Assembly (NCBI GenBank): GCA_030844895.1
Contig: CM061229.1
Span: 126,447,546-126,511,545 of the forward strand
Direction of reading: 5' to 3'
Length of the DNA stretch: 64,000 bases
Source: Ambrosia x helenae
Taxonomy: Eukaryota > Streptophyta > Magnoliopsida > Asterales > Asteraceae
The translations under genes were made by a program, and so were the position numbers. Under the pieces are notes generated by a model that did not search any database, had not been told where the DNA came from, and saw only the letters and a list, made by a program, of their open reading frames with translations. Below, one piece after another: positions 12,620 to 24,721 of the stretch (position 1 is its first letter; the number at the start of each line of letters is the position of its first letter).

Positions 12620-13112
12620 TAGCCTATGTTTATTTTATCTTTTATAATCGAATGAATATTTTATTTAGAATTTTTTTTAAGATGACAATTAATCGAATGA
12701 CTAGTTTAAAATTTTATTTAAATAAAGTTATATCATGATAAATTTTATATCATAATACAATCATAATAAAATTATAACTTAAATTTTATATCAATCTGAC
12801 ACGTCACCGGAGACGTTTTCAAAACCTTGAAAAGACGTATCCGGAGACGTCACCGAAGACGTGAACCATCTCTTCAAAAAGACGGGAGTGGACTATTCTC
12901 ATAAGTTCCTCAAGCAAAGAGCTATTTTAGTGATTTTCCCTATAAAAAAAATTATAACACTACCGAATCTTCTATTATTTATACCAAATATATAATAGTA
13001 TTATCTTTTTGTTATTGCCCATAACTCATTTGATATTTTTAAACTAAAATAACCCAATACAAACTATTACCCGATCTAGATATCTAGATAAGATAATATA
13101 ATATATATTAGT

Positions 13113-13118
13113 CACGTG
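13113..13118. promoter_or_regulatory. G-box CACGTG upstream of FMO copy 1
   Basis: A CACGTG core lies about 28 bp upstream of the TATA-like element of FMO copy 1. Plant bZIP/bHLH factors bind this core. It is not at the same place in front of copy 2. Confidence 0.3.
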
Positions 13119-13140
13119 TCCCGTGTATATGAATTAGATC

Positions 13141-13147
13141 TATAAAC
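13141..13147 (+). promoter_or_regulatory. TATA box of FMO copy 1
   Basis: TATAAAC 48 bp before the chosen ATG. The same TATAAACAG block followed by AAGGTGATATCC stands before FMO copy 2 (about 35988-35995, minus strand), so it is conserved between the duplicates. A TATA box this close implies a 5' UTR of only about 15-20 nt. Confidence 0.55.
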
Positions 13148-13188
13148 AGGCAACTAAGGTGATATCCGAGACTGCATCGCCTGATATC

Positions 13189-16100
13189 ATGGATAAGAAG
13201 CAAGTGATCATCGTTGGAGCCGGAATCAGCGGCCTCCTAGCCTGCAAATACTGTCTCTCCAAAGGCTTCAACCCGACTGTCTTCGATTTAGAATCCGACA
13301 TTGGTGGTGTATGGGCTAAAACTATCAGAACCACAAGGCTTCAGGTACCGAAAGCTTTGTATCAGTTTTCGGACTTCCCATGGCCCGATTCGGTTGCGGA
13401 CATTTTCCCTACCCAGCAACAGATGCTAGAATACCTCCGCTCATATGCCACTCACTTTGGACTCATGCCACACATCAAACTACAGTCCAGAGTTAACAGT
13501 ATCAGCTACGATGGACCGTGGTCGAAGACATGGTCTCTTTGGAATGGGACTGGTGAAACGTTTCCGTCTAAAGGCAAGTGGCATGTCACTGTTACAGACG
13601 CTAGAACCGCCACTACCCAGGTATGAATATGTTGTATATGTACACTTAATTAAGCTAGAGAATTGTAAAAGCTAGTTACGTGACAAAACGTTACACTTTG
13701 ATGTGAAGTTTCACAATATTTTTGTACACATATGACTAAGGGCACATGGCGTGGTCTATATTTTATCATACTATCACACTCGATCATCATATGCCATCTC
13801 ATTTCATCACATTCTATCACATTTCATCACTAAACCCATGTGGTGGTATTCACAATTATTACTAAAAACCCTCACACCCAATCACATTGTGACACCTCAT
13901 TCCATCACACCCATAACTATTTTTTAATAATAAAAACAAAGTGAGAGGGTTTTGGTGGGGACACCCATGTGGCTACTTTTTCTCTGATTTATAATAAGAC
14001 AAAAGAGAGAGATAGTGTTTGATGGATTGAGGGGGGCGGTGTATCGCGGTATCACAGCCATCACGGGGTGGCCATTACGGACCACCCCGTCCGCCCTAAG
14101 AATTTTGTATTATTTTCTTGACTAGCCGTCATTGTTTTGATCACGATTGTCGAAAATCATTAAAATGCCATTTTAACCGATTCTTTTGATAAAATAGAAT
14201 TGAGTTTTTGAAATTTCCAATTAACCGGCCTTGATAAGTGTCCCTAGACGGGCCGGATCCAAGCCACTGTAGCAGGTTCCTAGGAACCCACTCGGTTTGG
14301 AAAAAAGTAAAAAAGAAATTATATAGAGCATTGTATGATTTGGAAAAAATTACCAAAAAAAGCCCTGGTGAAATTAGAAAATCGTGAATTCGTGGATCCA
14401 CTAGTGTCCTTAAACACAACATATCTCAATTCAAGCGCAACAAATCTATTCTCCTACAACAGATTCTTCATCACCCTTTTTAAATTGCCGCAACAAATCC
14501 ATGCATGACACATGAGATCAAGGTTATTGCGCTAGGAACCCACCAACCAAGTTGCAATCTCAAACCAAATCATTGCCTTGAAATATCAACTTCACCAACC
14601 AAGGAACTATTTATCATACTCATCGGTTAATTAATTAAGATGCACATTTTAATGAGTTTCTTGTACTAATAAAATATCAACTTCACATAATCATGCACAA
14701 ATTTGTCCATACCGAATTACCAGGTTTACATTGCCGACTTTGTGATTCTATGTTTGGGACGATTTAAAGATGTACCAAACATACCTGAATTCCCTGGCGG
14801 AAAAGGACCAGAACATTTTCGAGGGAAAGCCATACATTCCATGGAATACGCAACCATGGATAACGACAAAGCTATTGAGTTTGTGAAAGGGAAGAAGGTT
14901 GTTGTCGTGGGGTTTGGGAAAACAGGACTTGACATTGCAAGGGAGTGTGCATCCATCAATGGTTAGTTGCATACGGTCGTTGTCAATTTGTCATACATAG
15001 GTAACCTTCATCTCTAGTTTCTAACTTTTTCATGTTAATTTTCAGGCCCTAAACATCCATGTACGATAGTGTACCGGCGTGATCACTGGAAACTACCAGA
15101 TTGGGCTCCATGGGGAATCCCATTTACATATTTATACTTCAATCGCTTCTCGGAGCTTTTAGTTCATAAACCTGGAGAAGGTTTTGTGCTTAGTATGCTA
15201 GCTACATTACTTTCACCTCTAGTAAGCCTCTTAACAACTTAAAAAACTATTCGAGCAATTTTCTCTATTTATTATTAGCAAAGTTTTTCAATTATCTCGT
15301 AGTTATTATTATTTGGTTCATGTTAGTCTTGTTGGTCATTTTCTATTCTCTCTAATTCTAATATTGTGATCTCTATTGATGTCTTATTATTATTAGTTGA
15401 TCAATTTTATCATTATCATTTTTATTAAAGAATGTTTACCAATACATTTTTTCAATTCTTAAATTGAATTCTATTAGTTACTCCTTCCGTCTCAATTTAA
15501 ATGTCCATCTTTTCATTTTCCATATTTCTATTTTTAATTGTCCCAAATTAAATGGTCATTTCCAAAAATAGAAGTTCAATTTTCAGTTTTGCCCATAAAA
15601 GACAAAACACAATGAAAGATTTCAGGATATTATATTGTCATTTTACCACATACAAACAAAAGTTTTCTTAAAATGTGTGTTTTTGGGCCTAAGACATTTA
15701 AATTGGGACGGGGGGAGTATTTATCTGTTTATTTGATGATCACATTGATCTAACAGCGTTGGGGAGTCTCAAAATTCGTCGAAAGCTACATAAAAAACAA
15801 GCTTCCTCTCGCCAAGTTTGACATGGTGCCACAACATAGCTTCTCAAAAGATGCTCGCTCTTGTTTGATTCTATACATGCCAGATCCCAACAACTTCTTT
15901 GATGCAGTTGATGAAAAAAGCATCAAGTTGAAGAAATCCCAAAGTTTTAGCTTTTATGAGAAAGGAATTTCTATCGATGATGACAACACACAAATAGAAG
16001 CAGAGATTGTTATTTTTGCTACAGGATTCAGAGGTGAAGAAAAACTCAAAGATATATTCGAATCCTCAACATTTGGGCACTTCATCGCAGGCTCACCGCG

Positions 16101-16541
16101 AGTTCCCCTTTACAGGTTGATCAATTTATCGTGTTATCATTATCGACTAAACTTGCAAGCTTAAACTAGATTACTGATATAGTTGATAATGTAATCAGGG
16201 AATGCATTCATCCACATATCCCACAAGTAGCAGTGATTGGATACTCTGAAAGTCTTTCCAATATTTATATCTCAGAAATGAGGGCTAAATGGGTGGCAAC
16301 GCTACTTGAAGGTGCATTTAAGCTACCCAATGTTAACGAGATGGAGAAAGATATTGCAAGATGGGATGAATACATGAAGCAATCAACCGAGGAATATCAT
16401 TATCGGTCTTCAGTTGGTGCTTTAGAAATTTGGTATAATGACCAGTTGTGCAAAGACATGGGCATGAAACAGATGAGAAAAAATGGACTCTTTGCTAATC
16501 TTTTTGAGCCTCATGGTCCAATGGACTACGTCAAACCCTAA
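13189..16541 (+). CDS. FMO1-like: Flavin-containing monooxygenase (FMO1-like), copy 1
   Basis: Five exons with canonical splice sites: 13189-13620, 14724-14961, 15046-15221, 15757-16115, 16199-16541; 515 residues, normal for plant FMOs. FAD-binding GAGISG is at residues 10-15. The FMO signature FRGKAIHSMEY sits in exon 2, followed by NADPH-binding GFGKTG. The late FATGF motif is in exon 4. The family uses NADPH and oxygen to oxygenate a nitrogen or sulfur nucleophile. Arabidopsis FMO1 N-hydroxylates pipecolate in systemic acquired resistance, but the substrate here cannot be told. I chose the ATG shared with copy 2; an in-frame ATG at 13159 would add 10 residues. Introns 1 and 3 contain MITEs. 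It reads VPKAL where copy 2 has SPKAL. Confidence 0.92.
13740..14096. mobile_element. Tourist-like MITE in FMO copy 1 intron 1
   Basis: A 357-bp element with imperfect inverted termini (GGGCACATGGCGTGGTC and, reversed, GGGCGGACGGGGTGGTC). It is flanked by the 3-bp duplication TAA (13737-13739, 14097-14099), as for PIF/Harbinger MITEs. The interior is rich in CATCACA and CACCCC repeats. Intron 1 is 1103 bp here but about 166 bp in copy 2, which lacks the element. Confidence 0.75.
14100..14700. other. Remainder of FMO copy 1 intron 1
   Basis: AT-rich intron sequence with no coding frame. It is about 600 bp longer than the corresponding part of copy 2, so further insertion is likely, but I could not define element ends. 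Confidence 0.5.
15481..15717. mobile_element. Stowaway MITE in FMO copy 1 intron 3
   Basis: A 237-bp element starting CTCCTTCCGTCTCAATTTAA and ending in the near-perfect reverse complement (…AATTGGGACGGGGGGAG). It is flanked by TA duplications (15479-15480, 15718-15719). This terminus is diagnostic of Tc1/mariner-type Stowaway MITEs. Intron 3 of FMO copy 2 is 167 bp and has no such insertion. Confidence 0.9.
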
Positions 16542-16930
16542 ACCAAGTCCATTTTCTTTAACTATATATGTTTTCAAAACTAATAGTTTTGAAGAACACT
16601 CTCCGTGTGTGTGTATCATTATGTGATTTACCCATCGGTATATTATTGTATTGAAAATGACCCAAACTAGTGCACGTGCATGCATGGTACCATGTTGAAT
16701 AAGTCTCTCCTGATCCGTTGGTCTCTCAACTTCATTTCCTAGTTTTCAGTGTTATTTTGAATAAGCCTCTAGGTTGTTATTTGTTCTATCTTTCCGGTTG
16801 TAACCGTTGGTGCATTTCAGTATTTATAGTCATGTAATTGTGGTGTTGATCATCACTTCACTTTTTACATTCAATAAAACTTTGAGAGACTTTTGATCAT
16901 TACATCTTTTACTATTGTTCTGCTCTTGAT

Positions 16931-17554
16931 TAGGGCTGTAAACGAACCAAACGAACACGAACAAGTCTTTATTCGTGTTTGTTTGTTAAAGTTTCTTGGA
17001 CAAACGAACCGTTCACGAACACCCTAACGAACATAATTCTATGTTTGTGTTTGTTTGCTAAGAAATTCAGTTGTTTGCGAACTGTTCTTGAACACGGGTC
17101 TTGAACACAAGCAAACAAAAGCAAACATTTAATATGCAACTAACTAAAAAACGTTGTTAATATTAACCGTTAGACAAAGTACATCTACTAAACGATGTTG
17201 ATAAGTCAAATTGTACTAACTTTGACATAATTATCTAAAATTATTTAGGCATAGGCGTGAATACATGATATTCCTAATTCAAAAGTTCATAATTATCCTA
17301 AGTTTTAACTAGTGATCTAACATAAGCAAACATACACGAACGAATATAAATAAACGAACGTAAACAAACACATTGCCGAACGTTCACGAAAGCAATCGAA
17401 CGAATGAGACATTTGTTCGTGTTTGTTTGTTTACTTAATCAAACGGAATTTTTTGTTTGTGTTCGTTCATTTATTAAACAAACGGACACAAACGAACTTC
17501 CCGCCGAACGGTTTGCGAACTGTTCACCGAACGTTTGGTTTGTTTACAGCCCTA
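16931..17554. mobile_element. hAT MITE (TAGGGCTGTAAACGAACC termini)
   Basis: A 624-bp element bounded by TAGGGCTGTAAAC and its complement GTTTACAGCCCTA, with a perfect 8-bp duplication CTCTTGAT (16923-16930, 17555-17562). Both 8 bp and this terminus fit the hAT superfamily. Subterminal regions are packed with CGAAC/GTTCG repeats, plausible transposase-binding sites. Spurious short frames inside are repeat-encoded. It interrupts the copia LTR. Confidence 0.9.
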
Positions 17555-17619
17555 CTCTTGATCCATCAGTGGTATCAAAGCAAGTGTTCTTTAGTCAATC
17601 AACATTCATCAGTTCCTTA

Positions 17620-17853
17620 ATGGCTGAACAAACCAATAACCCACCCACTGCACCTACCCCCATTCCAATCTTTAAAGGCGAAGGCTATGATCATTGGAGT
17701 ATTAGAATGAAAACCATCCTTATGTCTAGGGACTTGTGGGACCTTGTAGAATCTGGAGTTGATCATACTGAAAGAGATGTTGGAAAGCTAAGAAAAGAAA
17801 AGAAAAGAGATGCTCATGCTATGCCCTTTGATGTCGTGTGGATTAAAGGTTTT
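17620..17853 (+). pseudogene. Copia Gag N-terminal fragment
   Basis: About 75 residues starting MAEQTNNPPTAPTPIPIF. It carries the Gag N-terminal pattern F-G-Y-W-M with LMSRDLWDLVE, then is cut off by adjoining LTR-like sequence. The zinc knuckle and pol are absent, so it is non-functional. Confidence 0.7.
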
Positions 17854-17856
17854 TAA

Positions 17857-19357
17857 ATGAATTAAATGACTTTTATTTTAAAGGAAACAAGTCCCTGACG
17901 GATGCGCCGAAAACTTGTTCCAAAAGAGTTTTAAGTCAAAACTTTAAGTTAAAACACTTTGTCAAGTTTTAAATTTATAAAATAAAACGATAATTGTGAA
18001 TCGTTCTAAACCCACACGATAGGCAAGTGTACCTATCGAGTGTAGTATAGACTTCCAGTAAGTACGAGTATCGAACCCAAAGACACGACTTCCCCTACTC
18101 AGCTTTAAGTTGTTTTAATAAAAGAAAAGATAAAATAAAGAAAGAGAGAATGAGAACGACCAGAGTAAAAATCAATACCAAAAGAAGTGCTGCTTCGGGA
18201 TCCAACTATTCTTGGGACAGATTAATATTAATTATTTAGTTAGGTGGTGTGTACAAGTGCGCACTTATGCTTAACATGGAGTTGCAACAATATTCTCCAG
18301 AGGTGATTGTTTTCGCAAAACGAGCTGTGTTCTTGTTATTAAATGAGGGTCTCCCGAACCGGTAAGCTCACCTATCAACAATGAGGGGAAGATGACTCGA
18401 GATTGTGACGTCCCAACCCCAAAGTACACACCTCCCAGTGTTGCAATAAAGACATCTATTTACTTAAAACTTCTGTGCACAACTTGCCGGTGGCCGGAGC
18501 ATGACCGAACAAGCTGCCACTTGACATCATAGAAGAGTCGTGACTAACCAGAACATGTGCATCTCCAACTAGAATTAATTAACCTTTTAAAAAGTAAAAA
18601 GTCTATTGTTAACTGTGCGGCAGTATAATAATGAATGAAAATAAAGACTGTTTTCTTTCAACACGGGTTCACCAATCCTTGGCCTGCGCCAAAGCTTTCA
18701 CGTAGACCATGAAACTAAGTCGCAAAGACAAGTCTTGGCTTATCACCGGGACCGAGTATAAAGACCGTACCGACCCTAAGTGAGATCTTTGATAGTAGAG
18801 GATTAAGCCACGAAGTGTGTGTATTTCTACCCACAAATGAGCTAATCACTACTCGCGGGATTAGGTTAGCTTATGAGTGCATGGGTTGTTACACACCATG
18901 GGTACACTCATAAGTCCCCCCACTTCTTATCAGGACACCCACAAAGACCAAAGACTAAGTAATTAATTAGTTAATTCATCAAACAAAGTTTTAAGTAAAA
19001 AAAATTAAACAAAAACACAACACCACTTAAGAAATAAAAACTAAATAATTCACACCAAGAAAAGTCTTCACCCTAGCAACACTCAACTAATCTAGCTGAA
19101 CATTGGCTTTACAACTTGCACACTATATTAGGTGTTGAAGGAACACAGAGTAGTGAGTGTATTTGGGATTAAAGAGGGTTTTTGGGTGAGTTTTAGTGAT
19201 CTCTCTCTCTCAAATCTCAATCAACAAGTGTTCATGGAGTGATCCCAAGCTCCAAAGGTCACTTGCAAGACCCTCAAGATGGCTGAAGTGTGAGATAAAC
19301 TCGGGTGAAAAGGGATGCTCAAAATGAGGGGTGGAGGCCTCTATTTATAGGCAAATC
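17857..19357 (-). repeat. LTR-like block, minus orientation
   Basis: A non-coding stretch with a minus-strand TATA-like CTATAAATAG at about 19341-19350 and a GATAGGCAAGTGTACCTATCG stretch near 18020 of retroelement character. It adjoins the copia fragment on the left and a second LTR at 19358. Its ends and any target duplication are undefined. No gene seen. Confidence 0.4.
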
Positions 19358-19730
19358 TGTAACACCCCAACCGATGGCGGAAACATCGAGGTGCCACGTA
19401 TGAATGATTGTTCAGTAGCTCATGGTAGTACACAAGTTTAAATAATCATTTATTTCATTACAATATTGAATTACATCAAAGTCTACATCAAATAATCAAG
19501 CAAAGCTTCAAATATCTCCTCATGCTAGCTCTAGACTTCAAGCATCAGTATTTCCTGTTGAGTTTGGAAAAATGGGGGGGGGGGGGGTCAACTAGAAGTT
19601 GGTGAGAATACATAAGCCAAACAAATGGCTATTGGAATGCCCAAAATAAAAGGTTCTGAGGTGTGTGAGGGCTACATTCTTGGTAAACAAACAAGACAGT
19701 CCTTCACATCTCATTCATGGAGGGCAACTG
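19358..19730 (-). repeat. LTR fragment, inverted relative of the 26657-28309 solo LTR
   Basis: Starts TGTAACACCCCAACCGATGG. For about 280 bp it is the reverse complement of 28030-28309, including a run of 14 G where the other copy has 14 C. Similarity stops before 19730, where another LTR-like start (TGTGACATCCGTCACCC) follows. The left flank is AAATC, but I found no matching right-hand duplication. Confidence 0.65.
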
Positions 19731-20620
19731 TGACATCCGTCACCCTCGCCTTTTATCAAGTTGTCATTTATAGTCCTTATACCTTCGATCGTTTCCAAAT
19801 TTAATAAAAGTTGAGTTTCATTCGATCATTATATTTTTCACTTGGAAACGCCTACTTTTTAATCGTACACGTTTATAGAAACAGTATTTAAACGTAATAC
19901 ATCTTGGCAATTGTAAAGTTGTTTTATTTAAAAGTTTGTATCAACCTTGTTTAAACACTTAAAGTTTATAAAAGTTAAAATTTTATAAAAGTTTAAAGTT
20001 TAAAAACCTTGTTAAGTTTTGTTAAGTTTATAAAAGAAATTTCTAACCAAGTCACTCATAATATTAACCAAGTTAGTAAGGAGGGACTATTTCTGCCATT
20101 ATATGAAAGTTTCAAAAAAAAACTCAAATCTCTCCTTCCCTCTTCTTCTGTTTCCGATCAAAAAACGGCCACCGGAATACATTCCGGCCATAACTCCGGC
20201 GACCTATAACAACCCACCTTTGATGATCTTTATTATCCGATTTTAATCCATACGTTTTTCATCGAGTTTTAAACGATTTCCTGCATCTAAAAGTGATATA
20301 AACGCGAATTTAATGAGCTTGAATCACCTGTTGTTGTAACCGATCGGATTTTAAAGAAAAACATTCAAAGCATTCGTTTTTTTTGTCAATCGTATAAATT
20401 AATCGTTCCACGACTCTCCTAGACCTTTACACATTTCAAACCCACACACAAATCCATCTAATCATATTCAGAACCCTGTGAATCGGATCAAAAGTTTCGG
20501 CCATTGTTCTTGCTTGGCCGACGTGAAAACGATTATGTAAGTTTATATTCTTTATGTCGTTTTACTCCTTATTAGATGTCGATTAATAGCCCTATGTTTC
20601 TAGACGCAAACTGTAATGAA
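19731..20620 (+). repeat. Probable LTR, plus orientation
   Basis: Begins TGTGACATCCGTCACCC. An AT-rich region rich in AAAGTTTATAAAAGTT-type repeats follows, then a leader-like stretch with CCACCGGAATACATTCCGG. No long frame other than a 66-residue spurious one. The right end is not defined, so this is tentative. Confidence 0.35.
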
Positions 20621-21250
20621 CCTTGAGATAAAACCCCCTGAATGTAAAGAGTAAGATATCGGTGGGAAGCGGTTTGTGTTCACACCAGCAACCAGCGCCA
20701 TAAACGTTACAGCACTAATACTGGCCAAAACCATGGTTGTCCTCACCATCACCGCTTCTCAATCGGTCAGCAAAACATCATACCTGTGATCATCGTTCTT
20801 CATTTAGTAGGATACGCACTGAAATAGTCACAAAGAACACAGAATTCACATATCCACATCCAACGCCAGTGGTTGTCAGCTAGGGTTTGGGAATCCAACC
20901 CGACAAAACCACCATCGCCACTTACGGCGGCCGGAGCGCAGTAAGGGGGTAGCGCCTTCAAAGAGTTGCAGACGACATAGATGGCGGCTAAATGAGTTGT
21001 CTTGACCGAAACACTACCAAGTACTCACAATAGCGTCGATCCTCTTACAACGAAGTGACAGACAGGAAGAAGAGGTGGACGGAGGTCATTGCCGCCGGCG
21101 AAGAACCAACCCAGAGACAGAGGAGATGGGACGGGTTGCAGGAGAAAGAGAAAGGTATGAAACGATATATATGAAGGAGGGACGCAATAAAGAGTTGTAC
21201 ATGACAATGTCCGTGCTTCAAAGGCTTGTATTGAGGGAAACAGTAAAAGC
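20621..21250. other. Unassigned sequence
   Basis: Moderately GC-richer stretch with overlapping short frames on both strands but no recognisable domain or splice structure. It may belong to the preceding LTR element. Confidence 0.3.
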
Positions 21251-21273
21251 CCCTCACATCGAAAGTTTGTATT

Positions 21274-21321
<48 letters not shown>

Positions 21322-21324
<3 letters not shown>

Positions 21325-21639
21325 CTTCTATGAGTTGTGACTTGTGAGAACCATAGGAACTCACTTTATAACCACACACTTATTATAATAAAAAAACGAA
21401 TATGTGGTCCAAAATTAAACAACAAAAAAAATAATGAATAAAATATTAATATACTTACATGGGGTAAAAATCCTTTACACCGGTGTAATTTGGTGTAAAT
21501 TAATGTATTTTTTTATAAAAAAAATTTACAGTGGGGTTTACGTGTTTTTACACTAGTGTGCAAAAAAAAATATTTTTTTCGCATTTTACGTCAAATTCTC
21601 GTGAGTTCTCACAACTCATCGAGTTCTCAACGGATCTTG

Positions 21640-21643
<4 letters not shown>
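21322..21643. mobile_element. Small TIR element between two (TA)n tracts
   Basis: A 322-bp unit between TA repeats at about 21278-21321 and 21644-21699. Both ends carry ATGAGTTGTGA-type sequence in opposite orientation (21330 region and 21600-21620 reversed), so it has imperfect inverted termini. The interior contains the palindromes TTACACCGGTGTAA and TTTACACTAGTGTG. No coding. Confidence 0.5.
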
Positions 21644-21699
<56 letters not shown>

Positions 21700-21704
<5 letters not shown>

Positions 21705-24542
21705 AGGATAATGTGGAAACTCATCCTTAGATGGTAAACCTTGGAAACCCACTCTCAACCATTGATGGACTTTGATCTATGGTGTAGATTTAAAGTTGAT
21801 TTTATCTTTAAAAATAATAGTACTTTTAATATAAAAAAGTAAAGCAAGGGTATAGTTGGAAAGACAAAAAATGTCATAAGCCATCATATCAGAAGTCTTG
21901 ACACATTTTCCAGAAAAGTTATGACACATTCTCTCTCCTCTCTCCTCTTTCTTGTCACCTTTATAATATTATTATAATGGGTCATGTCACACTATCTCTC
22001 CTCTCTCTCCTACTTTTTGTTTAAAAAAATATTATTATAATGGGTCATGTCACACTCTCTCTCCTACTTTTTGTATAAGAAAATATTATTATAATGGGGA
22101 AGTACAAATAATGTGTTAATGTTGCATACGAGGGTAACATGTGTTAGTTTGTCATAAAGGGCTAACATGTGTTATCTAATCTGATAAAGAAAATATTATT
22201 ATAATGGGTCATGTCACACCATCTATCTCTTTTCTACTACTTTTTGGTTAAGAAAATATTACTATAATGGGTCATGTCACACCCCTCTCCTACTTTTTGT
22301 TTAAGAAAATATTATTATAATGGGGCAAGTACAAATAACGTGTTAATGTTGCATACGAGGGTAACATATGTTAGTTGGTCATAAAGGGATAACATGTGTT
22401 ATCTAATCTGATAAAGTTAAACCTGTTTCCCCATATACCCATTAGAAGATCTAATATTTGTTAGTATGAGTGGTGTGGTAACATATGTTAAACCTGTATC
22501 ATTTGTCAACCTTTTTGTCTTTCTTACCACTCCTGTTTTCACTTCATAAGTGTACAAAAGAAATAAGTAAACATAGCATACAAACTGTTAACACACATTA
22601 TTAAGACGTGTCATAATAGGTTAACACATGTTATTTGGTAACACGTGTTATTACAAAGTATCATTACAAACTATTGAACAAGAGATAAACCTGCCCAAGA
22701 CGTTCATATGAACTGCATGTAAAATGGTAACATGTGTTAATGTTGCATGAGAGGTTAACATGTGTTATTTGGTAACATTTATTAAACTTTTATTTAATGT
22801 CAGCCCTTTATTTTTGTCTTGCTTATCACTATAGTTTTTACTTCATAAGTTACTAAGAAATAAAATATACAAACTATTAACACAAGTTATTACAAAGTAT
22901 CATTACCAACTATTGAACCACACAAAAACCTACCCCATGACATTCAAATGAACTGCATAGAAGGTTAACATGTGTTAATGTTGCATAAGAGGTTAACATG
23001 TGTTATTTGGTAACATATGTTAAACTTGTGTTTATTTTGTCAACCTTTTTTTGTCTTGCTTACCCCAATAGTTTTCACTTCATAAGTTTACTGAGAAATA
23101 AAGCACACAAATTATTAACACACGTTATTACAAAGTATCATTACAAACTATTGACCCCTTTAACAAAATAAATCTAGTAACTCTATACATTGAGTACAAA
23201 AACAAAAACGTTATTAAAAAGTTTTTCTACATTTTCTCGGCTTCCTTCGACTTCGTATGTTAACATATGTTAACCAGTGGGGGGTCTTCGTTATCAACTG
23301 CAAAAAAAAAAAAAATAGATGAGATATTAACCGGTGTGACCAACTCATCATCTAATATACTAAACAGGAGTAACACATGTTAGTCGGGGCCCAAAATGTG
23401 AACCTGTGTTAACTGGGGATAAATGTGTAACACTTGTTACCCTTTGCATAAGAGGGTAACATGTGTTGTCTGCCTAAGTCAACATGCCTAGAAGCAAAGT
23501 CAAGATGAAAAAGGGATAAAACTTTACCAAGTTTACATCAACAAAAAGTTCACCACAAATAATGATTAATTTATTATACAACTATTTAGTGCTTAAATCT
23601 ACAATTTCAAGGCTATATACTAGTTAGATCTCACTTTAAATCTAAAAAACTCCGTTAAAAAAAATCTAAAAAACTAAATAAACAAATTAACTTTTTGGAG
23701 TCATAAACAAACAAACGAATAATAGAAGAATCAAGTGTAAGGTTTTTTTTTTTTTTTTTTTTTTTTTTGAATCATGGATCAACTTTCAATATTCATAAAT
23801 CAAAACTTATATAGTAGAACATTCTATATTATTTCTATATCTAAAAACACAGAAACAAAAAAATTCAAAAGGGGAAAAAGTAAACAAGAAGAATAGATAT
23901 AATCATGGATATTAAGAACTCACTAGCTCGGTTTCAAGAAGTCGTACATTGAAGAACCTTTTTTTGGCTTGAAACCTTGTGTGTTCTAGTTGACAATAAA
24001 AAAAAGAAAGAAAGAAATTCAAACCCATTCATTATCAACAAAAACCAACTTACAATTTTGATAACAACATTTTAAACCAAAAACCCCCAAATTATTTCAA
24101 CTTAAAACCTAATTAAAACTAAAAATTAAAAAAATACTTACAGATATGACGTTAATGATGGTGGTTGTGGTTGTTCTTGTTCGACGGGTCACTTACGGGT
24201 AGAAAATCTTCTATGTTAAAATCCATGGTGGAAAAAGAGATGAGAAAAAGATGAAGATAAGAAGAATTATCTTTTAGATCTTCATGGAGGATGGGTGGGT
24301 TGCTAAAAAAAGTAGTTCAGAGTACAAATATGGAGGGGTGTGCATGATATCTTCTTGCACAAAACATGGGGGAATGTGCAGAGTACAAAAAGTTGTTCAA
24401 AGTTGTTCAAGGTAAAATTACCTCCTTACCCTTATGATATTATTAAATTGGATTTTGATTGTGATGATGTGGCTTGATTGTAGCCACAACTTGGGTTTCT
24501 AGAGTTTACCATATAATTTGGGTTTCTTGTATATACTCATAC

Positions 24543-24543
<1 letters not shown>
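21700..24543. mobile_element. TIR element in (TA)n with TAACA-TG-TGTTA motif array (copy A)
   Basis: Termini match over about 57 bp as imperfect inverted repeats: left GGGTAAGGATAATGTGGAAA with TGGTAAACCTTGGAAACCCA, and the same blocks reversed near 24490-24543. The element sits between TA repeats. The interior (about 22130-23470) holds roughly 20 copies of a short interrupted palindrome, consensus TAACATGTGTTA with variants, plus repeated AAAATATTATTATAATGGG blocks. No transposase frame is visible, so it is non-autonomous. A second copy is at 53796-57281. Confidence 0.7.
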
Positions 24544-24573
<30 letters not shown>

Positions 24574-24721
24574 CATAACATTATTTTTTAGTATCAACTT
24601 TTAAGTAATAATTAAGTATAAATTTGAAATATTAACTAAGTACTAAATAACAACTTTTAAATTTATAAAATAAATTGAGAAAATAAATACCAACTAAACA
24701 AGCGTTAATACGTAGGAATGT

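Larger units (their letters stand above)
3402..12912. mobile_element. Degenerate TIR DNA transposon split by an LTR retrotransposon
   Basis: Imperfect terminal inverted repeats start at 3402 (GAGGGACTTACGAGAATAG) and end at 12912 (reverse complement GAGGAACTTATGAGAATAG). Subterminal GTCTCCGGAGACG-type inverted motifs lie at 3510-3720 and 12780-12870. With the inserted LTR retrotransposon removed, only about 1.1 kb of element remains. It holds a broken Myb/SANT-like reading frame at 12271-12619. That pairing suggests a PIF/Harbinger-type origin, but I could not define a clean target duplication. Confidence 0.55.
16693..17853 (+). mobile_element. Truncated Ty1/copia retrotransposon: 5' LTR and start of gag
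   Basis: Begins TGTTGAATAAGTC about 150 bp after the FMO copy 1 stop. The LTR runs to about 17565 (roughly 240 bp once the hAT MITE is removed). Next come a TGGTATCAAAGC primer-binding site at about 17570 and a gag start at 17620. The gag N-terminus (IFKGEGYDHWSIRMKTIL) is typical of copia Gag (UBN2/DUF4219-like). The reading frame breaks off near 17850 where unrelated LTR sequence starts. No pol or 3' LTR was found. Confidence 0.75.

Noticed and set aside
13159..13188. Alternative upstream ATG for FMO copy 1
   Set aside because: In frame, but it is only about 18 bp after the TATA box and has no counterpart in copy 2; the shared ATG at 13189 is preferred.
21075..21347. 90-residue frame ending in (IY)n
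   Set aside because: The C-terminal half is translation of the TA repeat; no family recognised.
22130..23470. Regularly recurring TAACATGTGTTA motifs as a CRISPR-like array
   Set aside because: Spacing is irregular, the motif is palindromic and short, and the host is a plant; better explained as subterminal or internal transposon motifs.
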